From Aureisphaera galaxeae (GTDB lineage Bacteria; Bacteroidota; Bacteroidia; Flavobacteriales; Flavobacteriaceae), in assembly GCF_028561275.1 (NCBI RefSeq), contig NZ_JAQQTF010000004.1, forward strand, positions 744,001 through 808,000: 64,000 bases of DNA, read 5' to 3'. The notes under the pieces are model-generated. The model searched no databases and had not been told where the DNA came from. It saw only the letters and a program-made list of their open reading frames with translations. The translations under genes and the position numbers were made by a program. Positions within the stretch are counted from its first letter, which is position 1. Each line of letters opens with the position of its first letter. This document shows, one piece after another, positions 9,501-19,155 of this stretch.

Positions 9501-10386
9501 TAAAGGAACAACTTTTAAGATTACACTTCCCATTCTTAAAAATGCTTCTTCGTCACATTCCTTAACGTTTAAATCACCTTATGTAGACGAGTTGGTTGCA
9601 TCTCCAAAAACTCCGTTAAACCCCTTCAATGAAAAAAAGCATACTGTTTTATTGGTAGAGGATAATGAAGAATTATTGCAATACATGAAGGGGCTATTAA
9701 TGCAAAAGTATAGGCTATATACTGCAAAAAATGGGAAAGAAGGACTTCGCATAGCTAAAAACAAAAAAGTAGACTTTATCATTAGTGATATCATGATGCC
9801 TGTGATGGATGGACATGAATTCTGCAAGCAGATTAAGAGCAAGGTAGAAACCTCCCACATTCCGTTTATTATGTTAACTGCGAAAACAGATACTCAAAGT
9901 AAGGTGGATGCCTATGAAATTGGTATTGATGCCTATTTGGAAAAACCGTTTAATAGTGATGAACTACTGGCTATAATTGACAGTATTTTTGTTAAGAATT
10001 CCCGCAGAATAAAACAATTCAGTTCTTTGCTCAATTTAAAAGGGGTAAATGATAATTATAAGGATATTAATCAGTTAGATATTGAATTCATTCAAAAAAT
10101 TCAAGAATTGGTAGTAAATAATAGGGTTAAAGTTTCCACGGAATCTCTGGTGAACTCCTTAGGTACGAGCCGTACGCAACTACATAGGAAGGTTAAAGCC
10201 CTTACGGGGATGTCTATTATGCGGTATGTTAATCGAATTAGATTGGAAAGGGCCAAAGAGCTTTTGGAAAAATCACAACTTTCGGTAAGCGAAATTGCTT
10301 ATGAGGTAGGATTTGAGGATACGTCTTATTTTTCCTCAAATTTCAAAAAGATGTATAAAGCAACCCCTTCGTCTTTTCGAAAATAA
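6532..10386 (+). CDS. Hybrid two-component system sensor kinase / AraC-type regulator (HTCS)
   Basis: One chain holds a whole two-component system. A signal sequence (MGPKIFPKFVLFFLMVCPL) is followed by about 14 periplasmic Reg_prop blades with repeats such as GFIWLGTEDGLNRYDG and NRIWVGSWNGVHLLD. A Y_Y_Y domain lies near residues 650-725 and a membrane segment near 740-765. The HisKA phospho-acceptor is His789 in NISHEFRTPL, the HATPase N-box NNLLSNAIKF is near 900, the receiver aspartate is Asp1086 in ISDIMMPVMDG, and an AraC helix-turn-helix occupies about 1190-1284. Such proteins sense glycan oligosaccharides and activate polysaccharide-utilisation genes. The ATG at 6532 was chosen because it begins the signal peptide; frame upstream is open to 6436. 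The GH12 gene upstream is the obvious candidate target. No SusC/SusD pair is nearby. Confidence 0.95.
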   Translation: MGPKIFPKFVLFFLMVCPLRGLTQTEPLLRLEKVEGNLSNENITSIDQDDKGFIWLGTEDGLNRYDGHHFDALRSDPEKESWLPANYISDIAISHDGNYWLATWGGGMSRFRPDSLSFDNFFKNKGFGPRYILSLQKMDNGNLGLTTDEGVFVYVRDNGNFIKIPEGQRTSKIAAFGNTLWLANKNRLFKYDMEKRQITLHYDAKDRITLLVPHDKGVTIGMGTKLRHLVHGKLIKEEDTKVEMEGFVKRSDAIYLHSRSEIFELELDYFALKKVPLDIKAPFNSLKTLFVDRDGLLWVGTSHGVFKERQHTETFNKAFPQIHARRTLRWENRIYAGGLNGLFVLDSIGVRHQILNEPILSLKRFDSILWAGTGKGEIFRIYNDNVISRTKLNTNLRVMGIERDKKNRIWVGSWNGVHLLDEDGTELRFFNLDASVPSNEAKIIQMLRDTKDRLWVITAAFGVYCIKDVSEFPLQSSQLPSINYRHLRKDLNSITSNVITTLTEDKKGTIWFGMDTGIVSFNEQEENFSRLRNGGHLFDKKIMALRSDLDNRLWISTIGDGLYVYDQENGQFFNYTVEDGLISNSFLYSSGYYFDNDHILYFGTDKGIQAIDINRLESPSLKKEVGISNISIQHKQGEADVLPFNAPYAKDIKLNYTENNFSIRFSNLDYEHNNKVRYAYALDNEDWVVADHQTAYFTRIPFGNHELKVKDLYHLGEIGVPDNVFRFQMYIAPPWYLSWWAYAGYGIMLLLVLFSIYALLLRQRLAKSETQRTKEFDLVKSKMYANISHEFRTPLTIINGLTDALLKDKSSNTKEHKRVSGIKKNSDQLLHLVNQMLDLVSLDVQQMQVHYKHGDLIGFVGKCISFYRAYTDSKQQELVFLTQMESLFMDIDDDKLQKVVNNLLSNAIKFTPAGGKITVHIGCDEELKQVVLTLSDTGKGISEEDLPYIFDRYYKTFDTESNLGNGIGMALTKELVELLDGSISVESNILKGTTFKITLPILKNASSSHSLTFKSPYVDELVASPKTPLNPFNEKKHTVLLVEDNEELLQYMKGLLMQKYRLYTAKNGKEGLRIAKNKKVDFIISDIMMPVMDGHEFCKQIKSKVETSHIPFIMLTAKTDTQSKVDAYEIGIDAYLEKPFNSDELLAIIDSIFVKNSRRIKQFSSLLNLKGVNDNYKDINQLDIEFIQKIQELVVNNRVKVSTESLVNSLGTSRTQLHRKVKALTGMSIMRYVNRIRLERAKELLEKSQLSVSEIAYEVGFEDTSYFSSNFKKMYKATPSSFRK

Positions 10387-10403
10387 GCTCGATCATTGTA
10401 AAA

Positions 10404-10730
10404 TTAACGCGCACAATTAACGCAGGTAATGGCTTGGGGCATTAATAGGATCCTGCCCAAAGGAATTTCATTCTTACAACGCACACAGATCCCGAAATCC
10501 GTATCATCTATCTTAGAAAGGGCTACCTGAAGGTTTTTCAACTTGAGCTCAGCCTTTTTCAGTGCAGCATCATTTACACTTTTATTGTTAATGGCGTCCA
10601 TTCGCGATACACGTCCTATGGCATTTTCCGGAGCAATGGGTTTTGTCAATTCCCTATACTTAGCAACCAGTCCTTGCGTGCTTTCAATTTCTTCAAGAAT
10701 TCGGGTTTTAATTTGTTCTTTTTCCGTCAT
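10404..10730 (-). CDS. TraR/DksA-family zinc-finger protein
   Basis: This 108-residue protein has an acidic and basic helical N-terminus (a probable coiled coil) and a C-terminal four-cysteine finger, CVRCKNEIPLGRILLMP then CVNCAR. That arrangement is typical of DksA/TraR proteins that insert into the RNA polymerase secondary channel. The family's acidic coiled-coil tip appears here as SKIDDTDFGIC. The ATG at 10730 gives MTEKEQ; a TTG two codons earlier would abut the preceding stop. The gene follows the STAS-like gene by six bases, so they are probably cotranscribed. It converges with the HTCS gene. Its targets are unknown. Confidence 0.85.
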   Translation of the reverse strand: MTEKEQIKTRILEEIESTQGLVAKYRELTKPIAPENAIGRVSRMDAINNKSVNDAALKKAELKLKNLQVALSKIDDTDFGICVRCKNEIPLGRILLMPQAITCVNCAR

Positions 10731-10736
10731 AGGCAA

Positions 10737-11120
10737 TTAGTCCATTTGTTCCTGAATGGTCTTGTGTACCCATTCTATGGCTTCGCTCAATGTTTCGAAG
10801 ATAGCAAAAGGTTTCTGATAGAACTTACTTTCGAAAGCAGCGCTTTCCCTAAAGGTAAGATTGTCGGATACCACAGCTATGGCTAATAAATTGCAAATCT
10901 TGGAAGTTTCAATATAGGTAAGGGGATCTACAGAGTAGGAGTGAATGCGGTTGGAAATATAGACAACGGGCTTGTCCTTGAAGTGGGTGTCTATGACCTC
11001 TTTCAATTTTACATTGTGCTCGGGGGTAATGGTAATGCCTTCCCGTATCTGATTGACTAAAAACTCATCGAAAATAAAGGCTTCACAATAGCCTAAATCG
11101 TAATAATGGAACATACTCAT
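10737..11120 (-). CDS. Small STAS/SpoIIAA-like protein of unknown function
   Basis: This 127-residue soluble protein has no signal peptide. The alternating pattern, with VVYISNRIHSYSVDPLTYIE in the centre and AIFETLSEAIEWV near the end, resembles the SpoIIAA/STAS-like fold of short flavobacterial proteins. I recognise no catalytic motif. It begins MSMFHYYDLG at 11120, after the clpC terminator, and is followed six bases later by the TraR/DksA gene, suggesting a two-gene operon with a regulatory role. Confidence 0.65.
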   Translation of the reverse strand: MSMFHYYDLGYCEAFIFDEFLVNQIREGITITPEHNVKLKEVIDTHFKDKPVVYISNRIHSYSVDPLTYIETSKICNLLAIAVVSDNLTFRESAAFESKFYQKPFAIFETLSEAIEWVHKTIQEQMD

Positions 11121-11142
11121 GACGTGGAGGAGGGTTGGTGGG

Positions 11143-11185
11143 TAATAAAAATAGCACCTATCCGAATAAAATCAAATAGGTGCTA
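11143..11185 (-). terminator. Intrinsic terminator of clpC
   Basis: On the minus strand TAGCACCTAT (11185-11176) pairs with ATAGGTGCTA (11161-11152), a perfect 10-bp stem followed by TTTTTATT. Confidence 0.85.
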
Positions 11186-11205
11186 CGTATTTTGATGAGT
11201 GCGAC

Positions 11206-13764
11206 TTACGATTCTGTCGCCTTCTTCTGTTTTTTTATCTGAATTTTCAGTTCTTCCGTTTTCTCATCCAAATCCATGGTGATGGTATCACCTTCTTTCA
11301 AATTTGAATTAATAATCTCTTCGGCCAACGCATCTTCAATGTATTTCTGAATGGCACGCTTTAAAGGTCGGGCACCATAATCCTTATCGAATCCTTTGTC
11401 GGCAATGTAGTCCTTGGCTTTTTCGGTAAGCTTTAAGTCATATCCAAGATCGGAAATACGCCCGAACAATTTGTTCAGTTCGATATCGATAATTTTGTGG
11501 ATGTGCTCTCTTTCCAATACGTTGAAAACCATTACATCGTCTACACGATTTAGGAATTCAGGAGCAAATGCCTTTTTCAATGCATTTTCAATAATGCTTT
11601 TAGCATGGGAATCTGCTTGACTTGTTTTGGCAGCCGTTCCAAAACCTACCCCTTGACCAAAGTCCTTCAGCTTACGCGCTCCAATATTGGAAGTCATGAT
11701 AATGATGGTGTTTCGGAAATCGATCTTTCTTCCCAAACTATCGGTAAGATATCCATCATCCAATACTTGCAATAACATGTTGAATACGTCGGGGTGCGCT
11801 TTTTCAATCTCATCCAGCAATACTACAGCGTATGGCTTGCGACGGATCTTTTCGGTAAGTTGTCCACCTTCTTCATACCCTACATAACCTGGAGGTGCAC
11901 CGATAAGTCGGGATACGGCAAATTTCTCCATGTATTCACTCATGTCGATACGAACCAAGGCATTATCACTATCGAATAGCTCACGTGCCAACACTTTGGC
12001 TAATTGGGTTTTTCCAACTCCGGTCTGTCCTAGGAAAATGAATGAACCAATTGGCTTGTTTGGATCCTTAAGTCCCGCACGGTTTCGCTGAATGGCCTTT
12101 ACCACTTTGGCAACGGCTTCATCTTGACCAATAACTTTACCTTTGATACGCTCTGGCAGTTCTGCCAATTTGTTGCTTTCCGTTTGGGCAATTCTATGAA
12201 CAGGAACTCCTGTCATCATAGATATTACCTCGGCTACCTGGGGCTCATCTACCATCTCTTTATGTAACTTGGATTCTTTTTCCCAAGCTTCTTGAGCTGT
12301 CGCCAATTCTTTTTCCAAGTTCTTTTCATCATCGCGAAGCTTAGCAGCTTCTTCGTATTTCTGCTTTTTGACTACAGAATTCTTCAACTCACGTACTTCT
12401 TCCAATTTGGATTCTATCGTCAATATCTTTTCGGGTACATTAATGTTGGTAATGTGAACACGGGATCCCGCTTCGTCCAAAGCATCGATAGCCTTGTCCG
12501 GCAAGAAACGATCGGTCATATATCTGTTGGTCAATTTCACACAGGCTTCGATCGCATCATCGGTATAGACCACATTGTGATGACTTTCATATTTTTCCTT
12601 GATGTTCTGAAGGATCTCAATGGTTTCCTCCACGCTCGTAGGTTCTACCAATACTTTCTGGAAACGTCTTTCTAAGGCGCCATCCTTTTCAATGTACTGT
12701 CGGTATTCGTCTAGGGTAGTGGCTCCAATGCATTGAATTTCTCCCCTTGCCAGGGCAGGTTTAAACATATTGGAAGCATCCAAGGAACCGGTAGCACCTC
12801 CCGCACCTACGATGGTATGGATTTCATCTATGAAAAGAATAATGTCGTCATTCTTTTCTAATTCATTCATCACCGCTTTCATTCGCTCTTCGAACTGTCC
12901 GCGGTACTTAGTACCCGCTACTAGACTAGCCAAGTCGAGCGTTACCACGCGCTTATCATATAAAATACGCGATACTTTTCGTTGTACAATACGCAAGGCC
13001 AATCCTTCGGCAATGGCACTCTTACCCACACCAGGTTCCCCTATAAGTAATGGGTTGTTCTTTTTCCTTCGGCTTAGGATTTGCGATACACGCTGAATTT
13101 CATGTTCCCTTCCTACTACAGGATCTAATTTTCCCTCTTCGGCTTGGGCAGTAAGGTCCCGGCCAAAATTATCGAGTACCGGTGTTTTCGATTTCTTGCT
13201 GCCTTTGGTAGAACTTGTTCCCGAGAACAAATTGTCTTTATCCCCATCTCCCGCTGTGGCTTCGTCATCATCATTGGGGAAGGAATCGGATGCTGTAGGT
13301 TCTATATATTCTTCGTCGTTGGTTATCATAAGTTTAAATTGATCTTTTACCCCATCGTAATCCACCTTCATTTTATGAAGCAGTTTGGTGGTGGGGTCAT
13401 TTTCATTTCGCAGTATGCACAAGAGTAAATGTGCGGTATTAATAGACGAGCTCTGGAAAAGTTTGGCTTCCAGGAAAGTAGTCTTCAATGCACGCTCCGC
13501 TTGTCTCGTAAGATGGAGGTTCTTTTTATCATTGGTGGTCGCACCAGCATTAGGGTTGGCGGGACTCAAAATTTCTACTTTTCTACGTAGGTGGTTTAAA
13601 TCAATATCCAGGGCATTCAGGATACTCACGGCCTTGCCATTACCGTCGCGCAATAGACCCAACATGAGGTGCTCTGTGCCAATAAAATCATGACCCAGGC
13701 GCAACGCCTCTTCCTTACTGTAGGCTATTACATCTTTTACTCTTGGTGAAAAATTATCGTCCAT
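11206..13764 (-). CDS. clpC: ATP-dependent Clp protease ATP-binding subunit ClpC
   Basis: This Hsp100 unfoldase feeds substrates to ClpP. Residues 1-150 hold the double Clp N-domain (FSPRVKDVIAYSKEEALRLG). The first AAA+ module has Walker A GEPGVGKS near residue 245 and Walker B LFIDEIHT. A UVR-like middle region with KYEEAAKLRDDEKNLEKEL follows, and the second AAA+ module has GQTGVGKT near 580. The VGFG loop, which in ClpC docks into ClpP, is present. The acidic linker (about 150-185, EEYIEPTASDSFPNDDDE) is longer than in Bacillus. Length 852 is usual. Divergent from gyrA across a 258-base gap in which I found no gene. Confidence 0.96.
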   Translation of the reverse strand: MDDNFSPRVKDVIAYSKEEALRLGHDFIGTEHLMLGLLRDGNGKAVSILNALDIDLNHLRRKVEILSPANPNAGATTNDKKNLHLTRQAERALKTTFLEAKLFQSSSINTAHLLLCILRNENDPTTKLLHKMKVDYDGVKDQFKLMITNDEEYIEPTASDSFPNDDDEATAGDGDKDNLFSGTSSTKGSKKSKTPVLDNFGRDLTAQAEEGKLDPVVGREHEIQRVSQILSRRKKNNPLLIGEPGVGKSAIAEGLALRIVQRKVSRILYDKRVVTLDLASLVAGTKYRGQFEERMKAVMNELEKNDDIILFIDEIHTIVGAGGATGSLDASNMFKPALARGEIQCIGATTLDEYRQYIEKDGALERRFQKVLVEPTSVEETIEILQNIKEKYESHHNVVYTDDAIEACVKLTNRYMTDRFLPDKAIDALDEAGSRVHITNINVPEKILTIESKLEEVRELKNSVVKKQKYEEAAKLRDDEKNLEKELATAQEAWEKESKLHKEMVDEPQVAEVISMMTGVPVHRIAQTESNKLAELPERIKGKVIGQDEAVAKVVKAIQRNRAGLKDPNKPIGSFIFLGQTGVGKTQLAKVLARELFDSDNALVRIDMSEYMEKFAVSRLIGAPPGYVGYEEGGQLTEKIRRKPYAVVLLDEIEKAHPDVFNMLLQVLDDGYLTDSLGRKIDFRNTIIIMTSNIGARKLKDFGQGVGFGTAAKTSQADSHAKSIIENALKKAFAPEFLNRVDDVMVFNVLEREHIHKIIDIELNKLFGRISDLGYDLKLTEKAKDYIADKGFDKDYGARPLKRAIQKYIEDALAEEIINSNLKEGDTITMDLDEKTEELKIQIKKQKKATES

Positions 13765-14022
13765 ATATCGTTCTCCTGTTTGTCTAAAATAAGTAAATAA
13801 AATTAGTTAAGGGCAAAAATTGTACCCAATATGTGAGGTAGTAGTAAAAGGAACAAATTTCTTACTAAAATGCAAATGCAAGCTACGATACTTATTAACG
13901 TTTTTGCATTAAATTTTTGTTAATAAAATCGTGAATATTACCCCTTAAAATCGCTGTGAATACCTGCAAAATAGTGTATCTTGCTTTCTTAGATTTTAAT
14001 AACCAAATAATAGTTTTTATAT

Positions 14023-16563
14023 ATGGCTGAAGGCGAAAAATTAATCCCAATTAATATTGAAGATGAGATGAAATCGGCATACATCGACTATTCGATGTCG
14101 GTCATTGTGTCACGTGCACTGCCAGATGTGCGTGATGGAATGAAGCCTGTTCATAGAAGGGTGCTGTACGGAATGTACGAATTGGGGGTAAGAGCAAATA
14201 GCGCACATAAAAAATCTGCAAGGATCGTTGGGGAAGTATTAGGTAAGTACCACCCGCACGGGGATACCTCCGTGTACGATGCTATGGTTCGTATGGCCCA
14301 GGAGTGGAGTTTGCGTTATATGCTGGTCGATGGACAAGGAAACTTCGGATCTATAGATGGAGATAGTCCAGCAGCAATGCGATATACAGAGGCGCGTATG
14401 CGGAAGATTTCCGAAGATATGTTGGCCGATATTGATAAAGAAACCGTGGATCATCAACTTAACTTCGATGATACACTTCAGGAACCCACCGTACTGCCAA
14501 CCAAAGTGCCAGGCCTTTTGGTGAATGGTGCTTCGGGGATTGCCGTAGGTATGGCCACTAATATGCCTCCGCACAACCTTTCAGAAGTAATTGACGGAAC
14601 AGTGGCCTATATAAATGATAACGACATTGACATAGACGGGTTGATGCAATATGTTAAGGCGCCCGACTTCCCAACAGGAGGTGTTATCTATGGATATGAA
14701 GGTGTGAAGGATGCTTTTCATACTGGAAGGGGTCGTGTTGTGATGCGTGGAAAGGCCCATTTCGAGGAAGTAGCGGGACGCGAATGTATTATCGTAACCG
14801 AAGTGCCTTATCAGGTAAATAAGGCCAATATGATTAAGAAAACTGCCGATCTTGTTAATGACAAAAAGATCGAGGGTATTTCCAATATCAGGGATGAGTC
14901 GGATCGTAAAGGAATGCGAATTGTTTACATTCTGAAAAGGGATGCCATTCCTAACATCGTTCTTAACATGCTATATAAGTACACCGAACTGCAATCCAGT
15001 TTCAGTGTCAACAATATTGCCTTGGTGAATGGACGTCCTAGGTTACTGAACCTAAAGGAGCTTATCCATTATTTTGTAGAACACCGTCATGAGGTAGTGA
15101 CACGTCGTACGGAGTTCTTATTGCGCAAAGCCGAAGAAAGAGCACATATTTTAGAAGGGCTCATCATTGCTTCCGATAATATTGACGAAGTGATCAAGCT
15201 TATTCGTGGTTCGGCCAATGCCGAAGAAGCGCGTGCCAAGCTGATTGAGACTTTCGAGTTGTCCGAAATCCAAGCGCGTGCCATCGTAGAAATGCGACTG
15301 CGACAGTTAACAGGTCTAGAGCAAGACAAGCTTCGTACCGAGTACGAAGAACTCATGAAAACCATCGAAGACTACAAGGATATCTTAGCCAAGAAGGAAC
15401 GTAGGATGGATATCATTAAAGAAGAGCTACTCGAAATTCAAGAGAAATACGGAGACGAAAGACGTTCTGTGATCGAGTATGCCGGTGGTGATGTAAGTAT
15501 TACCGACCTTATTCCAGATGAAAAAGTGGTGATTACCATTTCGCATGCAGGATACATTAAGCGTACATCACTTTCCGAATATAAGAAGCAGAATAGAGGA
15601 GGAGTTGGCCAGAAAGCTTCGGCCACAAGAAATGAGGATTTCTTGGAAGACCTGTTCGTGGGGACCAATCACCAGTACATGCTCTTCTTTACGCAAAAAG
15701 GAAAGTGTTTCTGGATGCGTGTATTCGAAATTCCAGAAGGTAGTCGTACTTCCAAAGGACGTGCCATTCAGAATTTGATCAACATAGAACAAGATGACAA
15801 AGTGAAAGCCTTTATCTGTACGCAAGATCTAAAGGATGAAGAGTACATTAACAACCACTATGTGATCATGGCAACCAAGAAAGGACAGGTGAAGAAAACT
15901 CCATTGGAGCAGTACTCACGTCCAAGATCCAATGGTATTAATGCCATTACCATCCGTGAAGGTGATGAGTTATTAGAAGCGAAGCTTACTACAGGGGATA
16001 GCCAAGTAATGTTGGCTGTAAAGTCTGGAAAGGCCATTCGTTTCGAAGAAGAGAAGACCCGTCCTATGGGTAGAAACGCTTCCGGGGTTCGGGGAATTAC
16101 CTTGGGAGGTCCTGAAGATGAGGTAGTAGGAATGGTAGCTGTGAACGATACCGAGTCCAACATCTTGGTGGTTTCCGAAAATGGATACGGAAAACGTTCC
16201 AGCATCGAAGACTACCGAATCACCAATCGTGGAGGAAAAGGGGTGAAAACCATTAATGTTACGGAAAAAACAGGTACTTTAGTAGCCATAAAAAATGTGA
16301 CCGATAGCGACGATCTTATGATCATCAACAAATCGGGAATTGCCATTAGAATGGCTGTGGCAGATCTAAGGGTGATGGGTAGAGCCACGCAAGGGGTTCG
16401 TCTAATCAAAGTACGCGATGATGATTCTATCGCTGCCGTAGCCAAAGTAATGCATGAAGAAGATGACATGGACTTAGAAGGGGAAGACCTAGAAAATGAG
16501 GGAACTCCAGAAAATGGCACAGCTATTGATAAAGACGAGACACAAACGGATAATAACGAATAA
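14023..16563 (+). CDS. gyrA: DNA gyrase subunit A
   Basis: The breakage-reunion subunit of gyrase, which introduces negative supercoils with GyrB. It has the quinolone-resistance-region segment [12 protein letters not shown] and the active-site tyrosine in MRYTEARM near residue 121. The C-terminal DNA-wrapping propeller carries a GyrA-box-like QNRGGVG and a further TNRGGKG. The tail after about residue 810 is strongly acidic. In the resistance region Ser and Asp occupy HGDTSVYD in the usual order; I infer no resistance. A TPR protein gene follows after 16 bases, so they may be cotranscribed. Confidence 0.98.
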   Translation: MAEGEKLIPINIEDEMKSAYIDYSMSVIVSRALPDVRDGMKPVHRRVLYGMYELGVRANSAHKKSARIVGEVLGKYHPHGDTSVYDAMVRMAQEWSLRYMLVDGQGNFGSIDGDSPAAMRYTEARMRKISEDMLADIDKETVDHQLNFDDTLQEPTVLPTKVPGLLVNGASGIAVGMATNMPPHNLSEVIDGTVAYINDNDIDIDGLMQYVKAPDFPTGGVIYGYEGVKDAFHTGRGRVVMRGKAHFEEVAGRECIIVTEVPYQVNKANMIKKTADLVNDKKIEGISNIRDESDRKGMRIVYILKRDAIPNIVLNMLYKYTELQSSFSVNNIALVNGRPRLLNLKELIHYFVEHRHEVVTRRTEFLLRKAEERAHILEGLIIASDNIDEVIKLIRGSANAEEARAKLIETFELSEIQARAIVEMRLRQLTGLEQDKLRTEYEELMKTIEDYKDILAKKERRMDIIKEELLEIQEKYGDERRSVIEYAGGDVSITDLIPDEKVVITISHAGYIKRTSLSEYKKQNRGGVGQKASATRNEDFLEDLFVGTNHQYMLFFTQKGKCFWMRVFEIPEGSRTSKGRAIQNLINIEQDDKVKAFICTQDLKDEEYINNHYVIMATKKGQVKKTPLEQYSRPRSNGINAITIREGDELLEAKLTTGDSQVMLAVKSGKAIRFEEEKTRPMGRNASGVRGITLGGPEDEVVGMVAVNDTESNILVVSENGYGKRSSIEDYRITNRGGKGVKTINVTEKTGTLVAIKNVTDSDDLMIINKSGIAIRMAVADLRVMGRATQGVRLIKVRDDDSIAAVAKVMHEEDDMDLEGEDLENEGTPENGTAIDKDETQTDNNE

Positions 16564-16579
16564 ATTTAAATTCCCTACA

Positions 16580-17842
16580 ATGAAAAACAGAATACTTATT
16601 GCCGGAATGATGTTGGCTTCCTTGGCCGTGATGGCGCAGAAGAAGGAAATTAAAAAGGCCGACAAAGCACTTAAAAATGGCAATATCGTTGAGGCTAAGA
16701 ACTACATTAATCAAGCAGACGCTCTCTTAGCCAGTGCCGACGACAACCTCAAAACACAATTCTACCTTATTAAGGGGGAAATTTTTACCAAAGATGCCGG
16801 GGAAACTAATTTCGATAAGATGAAAGTAGCGGCCGATGCTTTGATGAAAGTTGAGCAGTTTAGTCCTAAAGGCGATGTTGTTACGCGATTAGACCAAGCG
16901 AAAAATGCACTCAGAATTAACTTGGTAAATAGTGCAATTAAAGACCAAGAGACGAAAACCTATGCCATGGCTGCCAATAAGCTATTGGAAGGGTACCGAG
17001 TGAGTCCAGTAGATACTTCTTATATGTATTATGCTGCGGGTAACTTGGTAAATGGTAAGGATTTCGATAATGCCCTGGCTCATTATAAAGAGTTATTGAA
17101 AATGGGATATACCGGTATCAAGACCGAATATCTCTCTAACAACCCGGAAGGGGTGCAAGTGACACACCCTAATAAGGAGGATATGGATCAAGCTGTATTG
17201 TTGTTGGGTCACACTGCTCCAGTAGAGCGAACCACAGAATCTGTAAGAGGGGATATTTTGCAAAAGGTAACTCTCATTTACATTAGCAAAGGAGAAACGG
17301 ACAAGGCTCAGGCTCTTATGAAAGAAGCAAGAGAAGCCAATCCGAACGATGTTGCTTTAATGCGTTCTGAAGCTGATTTGGCTTATAAAATGGGAGACAT
17401 GGAAAAGTACGATTCCATTATGAATGAAATCATTAAAACGGATCCTAACAACCACGAGTTGTATTACAACTTGGGAGTAGGAGCAGCTCAGAATGGACAG
17501 AAGGAAAAGGCACTTGGGTACTACAAGAAAGCGTTAGAGATTAAACCAGATTATGCCGTCGCTCAAATTAATATTGCTGCATTGATGCTTTCTGGAGAAG
17601 GTGCGATCGTTGAAGAAATGAATAATTTGGGAATGTCTGCTGCCGATGAAAGACGCTATGACGAGTTGAAGAATCAACGAACCAAGTTATACGAAGACGT
17701 ATTGCCTTATTTGGAGTCGGCTGTTAGAGCTAAAGATGACAATGTGGAATTGGTAAGAACCCTTATGAATATCTACAGTCAATTAGGAAAAGATAGCGAG
17801 TACAAAGCGATGAAAGCCAAACTAGAATCTATGGGCGGATAA
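16580..17842 (+). CDS. Exported tetratricopeptide-repeat protein
   Basis: MKNRILIAGMMLASLAVMAQ is a clear signal peptide, so the start at 16580 is preferred although the frame is open further upstream into gyrA. The 420-residue protein has TPR-like units, best seen at HELYYNLGVGAAQNGQKEKA and ALGYYKKALEIKPDYAVAQI. It should be a periplasmic or surface scaffold for protein contacts, partner unknown. It follows gyrA with a short gap and is ended by a strong terminator. This arrangement after gyrA is, as I recall, common in flavobacteria. Confidence 0.9.
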   Translation: MKNRILIAGMMLASLAVMAQKKEIKKADKALKNGNIVEAKNYINQADALLASADDNLKTQFYLIKGEIFTKDAGETNFDKMKVAADALMKVEQFSPKGDVVTRLDQAKNALRINLVNSAIKDQETKTYAMAANKLLEGYRVSPVDTSYMYYAAGNLVNGKDFDNALAHYKELLKMGYTGIKTEYLSNNPEGVQVTHPNKEDMDQAVLLLGHTAPVERTTESVRGDILQKVTLIYISKGETDKAQALMKEAREANPNDVALMRSEADLAYKMGDMEKYDSIMNEIIKTDPNNHELYYNLGVGAAQNGQKEKALGYYKKALEIKPDYAVAQINIAALMLSGEGAIVEEMNNLGMSAADERRYDELKNQRTKLYEDVLPYLESAVRAKDDNVELVRTLMNIYSQLGKDSEYKAMKAKLESMGG

Positions 17843-17865
17843 TATATCCGACGATCATAAGAATA

Positions 17866-17894
17866 TAAAACCGCTCCTTACGAGCGGTTTTTTT
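17866..17894. terminator. Bidirectional intrinsic terminator
   Basis: AAAACCGCTC and GAGCGGTTTT form a tight stem with a five-base loop and a T-run on each strand, serving the convergent TPR and T9SS-exported genes. Confidence 0.9.
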
Positions 17895-17910
17895 ATGGAT
17901 TAAATGATTA

Positions 17911-19155
17911 TTATTCCTTCGTAATAACAATGCCCTTTCTATGGTTGTTGGTATGTACATCCAAAAGATAGGTACCAGGGGAATAATTGAAATCGAAGGA
18001 GTATTGTTTTGTATTTGGATCCGTGATCTGTTCACGTATAAATTTTGTAATGAAGCGCCCTGTTAGATCATACAGCTCTATAACCAAATTATCGCTGTGC
18101 GTAAATCTAATTTCCACGTTGAGTTTATCTTTAATAGGGGTAGGAGCCACCTTTACGTCCAAATCGGGTACAGGAACGGATTCAAACTCTTCGGTGCTCA
18201 AGAACCCTGTGAATTTATAAATAGATTCGCCGGAAGCATATCCTAGGTTTGGATTTAGCCAAAATATTCTATTTAAGTTATCTCCCAATCCAAGGCTGGA
18301 CCAAGTTTCCCCACCATCATTGGTTTCATAGAATCCCGTGTTGTGTCCACCCATCCATCCGCGTTCTGGGGTTTGAAAACCTACGGCCTGCACAAAACCT
18401 TCGGGAGCACTAAATGTTTGCCAATTAAGTCCGGAATCCAAGGATTTCGCTAATCTACCTGATACGTTAGATTGTATGGAGCCAAACATCACTGTGTTGT
18501 TCTCGAGTAGTTGTAGCTTCCAAACATAGTCGCCTTCGTTTCCAGAATTGAAAATTGGCGTCCATGAATTACCCCCATCGGTAGTTTTCAATATCACACC
18601 GCCAGATGAAGCATTTCCCGAAACAAAGCCTGTTTGCTCGTCTATGAATAGTACTTCGACCAAGGCCTCTGCATAGGCAGACATGTCTATGAATTCCCAT
18701 GTCTCTCCGCTATCGGTAGATTTTATAACATAAGCAGGATCAAACCAAGCACCGCATCCGTAGACCGTACTTTCCCCAACCGTATCCAGTCCGCAAATGG
18801 CAGGTGGATTAGGGGTAATGCTCACTTCGGTCCAAGTATCGCCACCATCCGTAGTTTTATAAAAAGTGTTACTTAGTGTGCCTAAAAAGCCAATATTTTC
18901 ATTCAGGAATTCAATGTTTCTAAAGTAGCCTCCCGGATCGAACTGCAGCGTCCAAGTCTCGCCACCATCCGTTGTTTTGTACACTTGAGAAGAAGGGCCA
19001 TTGGCCGCCCATCCTAGATTTTCATTCAGAAAAAATACATCGTCAAATCTTCCCAGTCCGGAAGGGGCATTGGATAGTTGTAACCAAAATCCCTGTGCCA
19101 TGGAGCAGGTAATAGACAGCAACGTAGCCAGTAAAATGAGTAATGGTTTTTTCAT
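17911..19155 (-). CDS. Asp-box (YCF48/BNR-like) beta-propeller protein with type IX secretion sorting domain
   Basis: Signal peptide MKKPLLILLATLLSITCSMAQ starts at 19155; the longer open frame upstream lacks one. The mature protein has about six Asp-box motifs (KTTDGGETWT, KTTDGGDTWT, KSTDSGETWE, KTTDGGNSWT, KSLDSGLNWQ, ETNDGGETWS), implying a beta-propeller. The last ~80 residues (VAPTPIKDKLNVE to the end, with IELYDLTGRFI and GTYLLDV) are a type A T9SS C-terminal domain, so the protein should cross the outer membrane and be released or surface-attached. The function of the propeller is not evident. Confidence 0.9.
   Translation of the reverse strand: MKKPLLILLATLLSITCSMAQGFWLQLSNAPSGLGRFDDVFFLNENLGWAANGPSSQVYKTTDGGETWTLQFDPGGYFRNIEFLNENIGFLGTLSNTFYKTTDGGDTWTEVSITPNPPAICGLDTVGESTVYGCGAWFDPAYVIKSTDSGETWEFIDMSAYAEALVEVLFIDEQTGFVSGNASSGGVILKTTDGGNSWTPIFNSGNEGDYVWKLQLLENNTVMFGSIQSNVSGRLAKSLDSGLNWQTFSAPEGFVQAVGFQTPERGWMGGHNTGFYETNDGGETWSSLGLGDNLNRIFWLNPNLGYASGESIYKFTGFLSTEEFESVPVPDLDVKVAPTPIKDKLNVEIRFTHSDNLVIELYDLTGRFITKFIREQITDPNTKQYSFDFNYSPGTYLLDVHTNNHRKGIVITKE

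Noticed and set aside
12292-13693. Long plus-strand ORFs opposite clpC
   Set aside because: Shadows of clpC; no start context or recognisable domain.
14250-14290. Quinolone-resistance substitution in gyrA
   Set aside because: The [12 protein letters not shown] segment keeps the usual residues; nothing indicates resistance.
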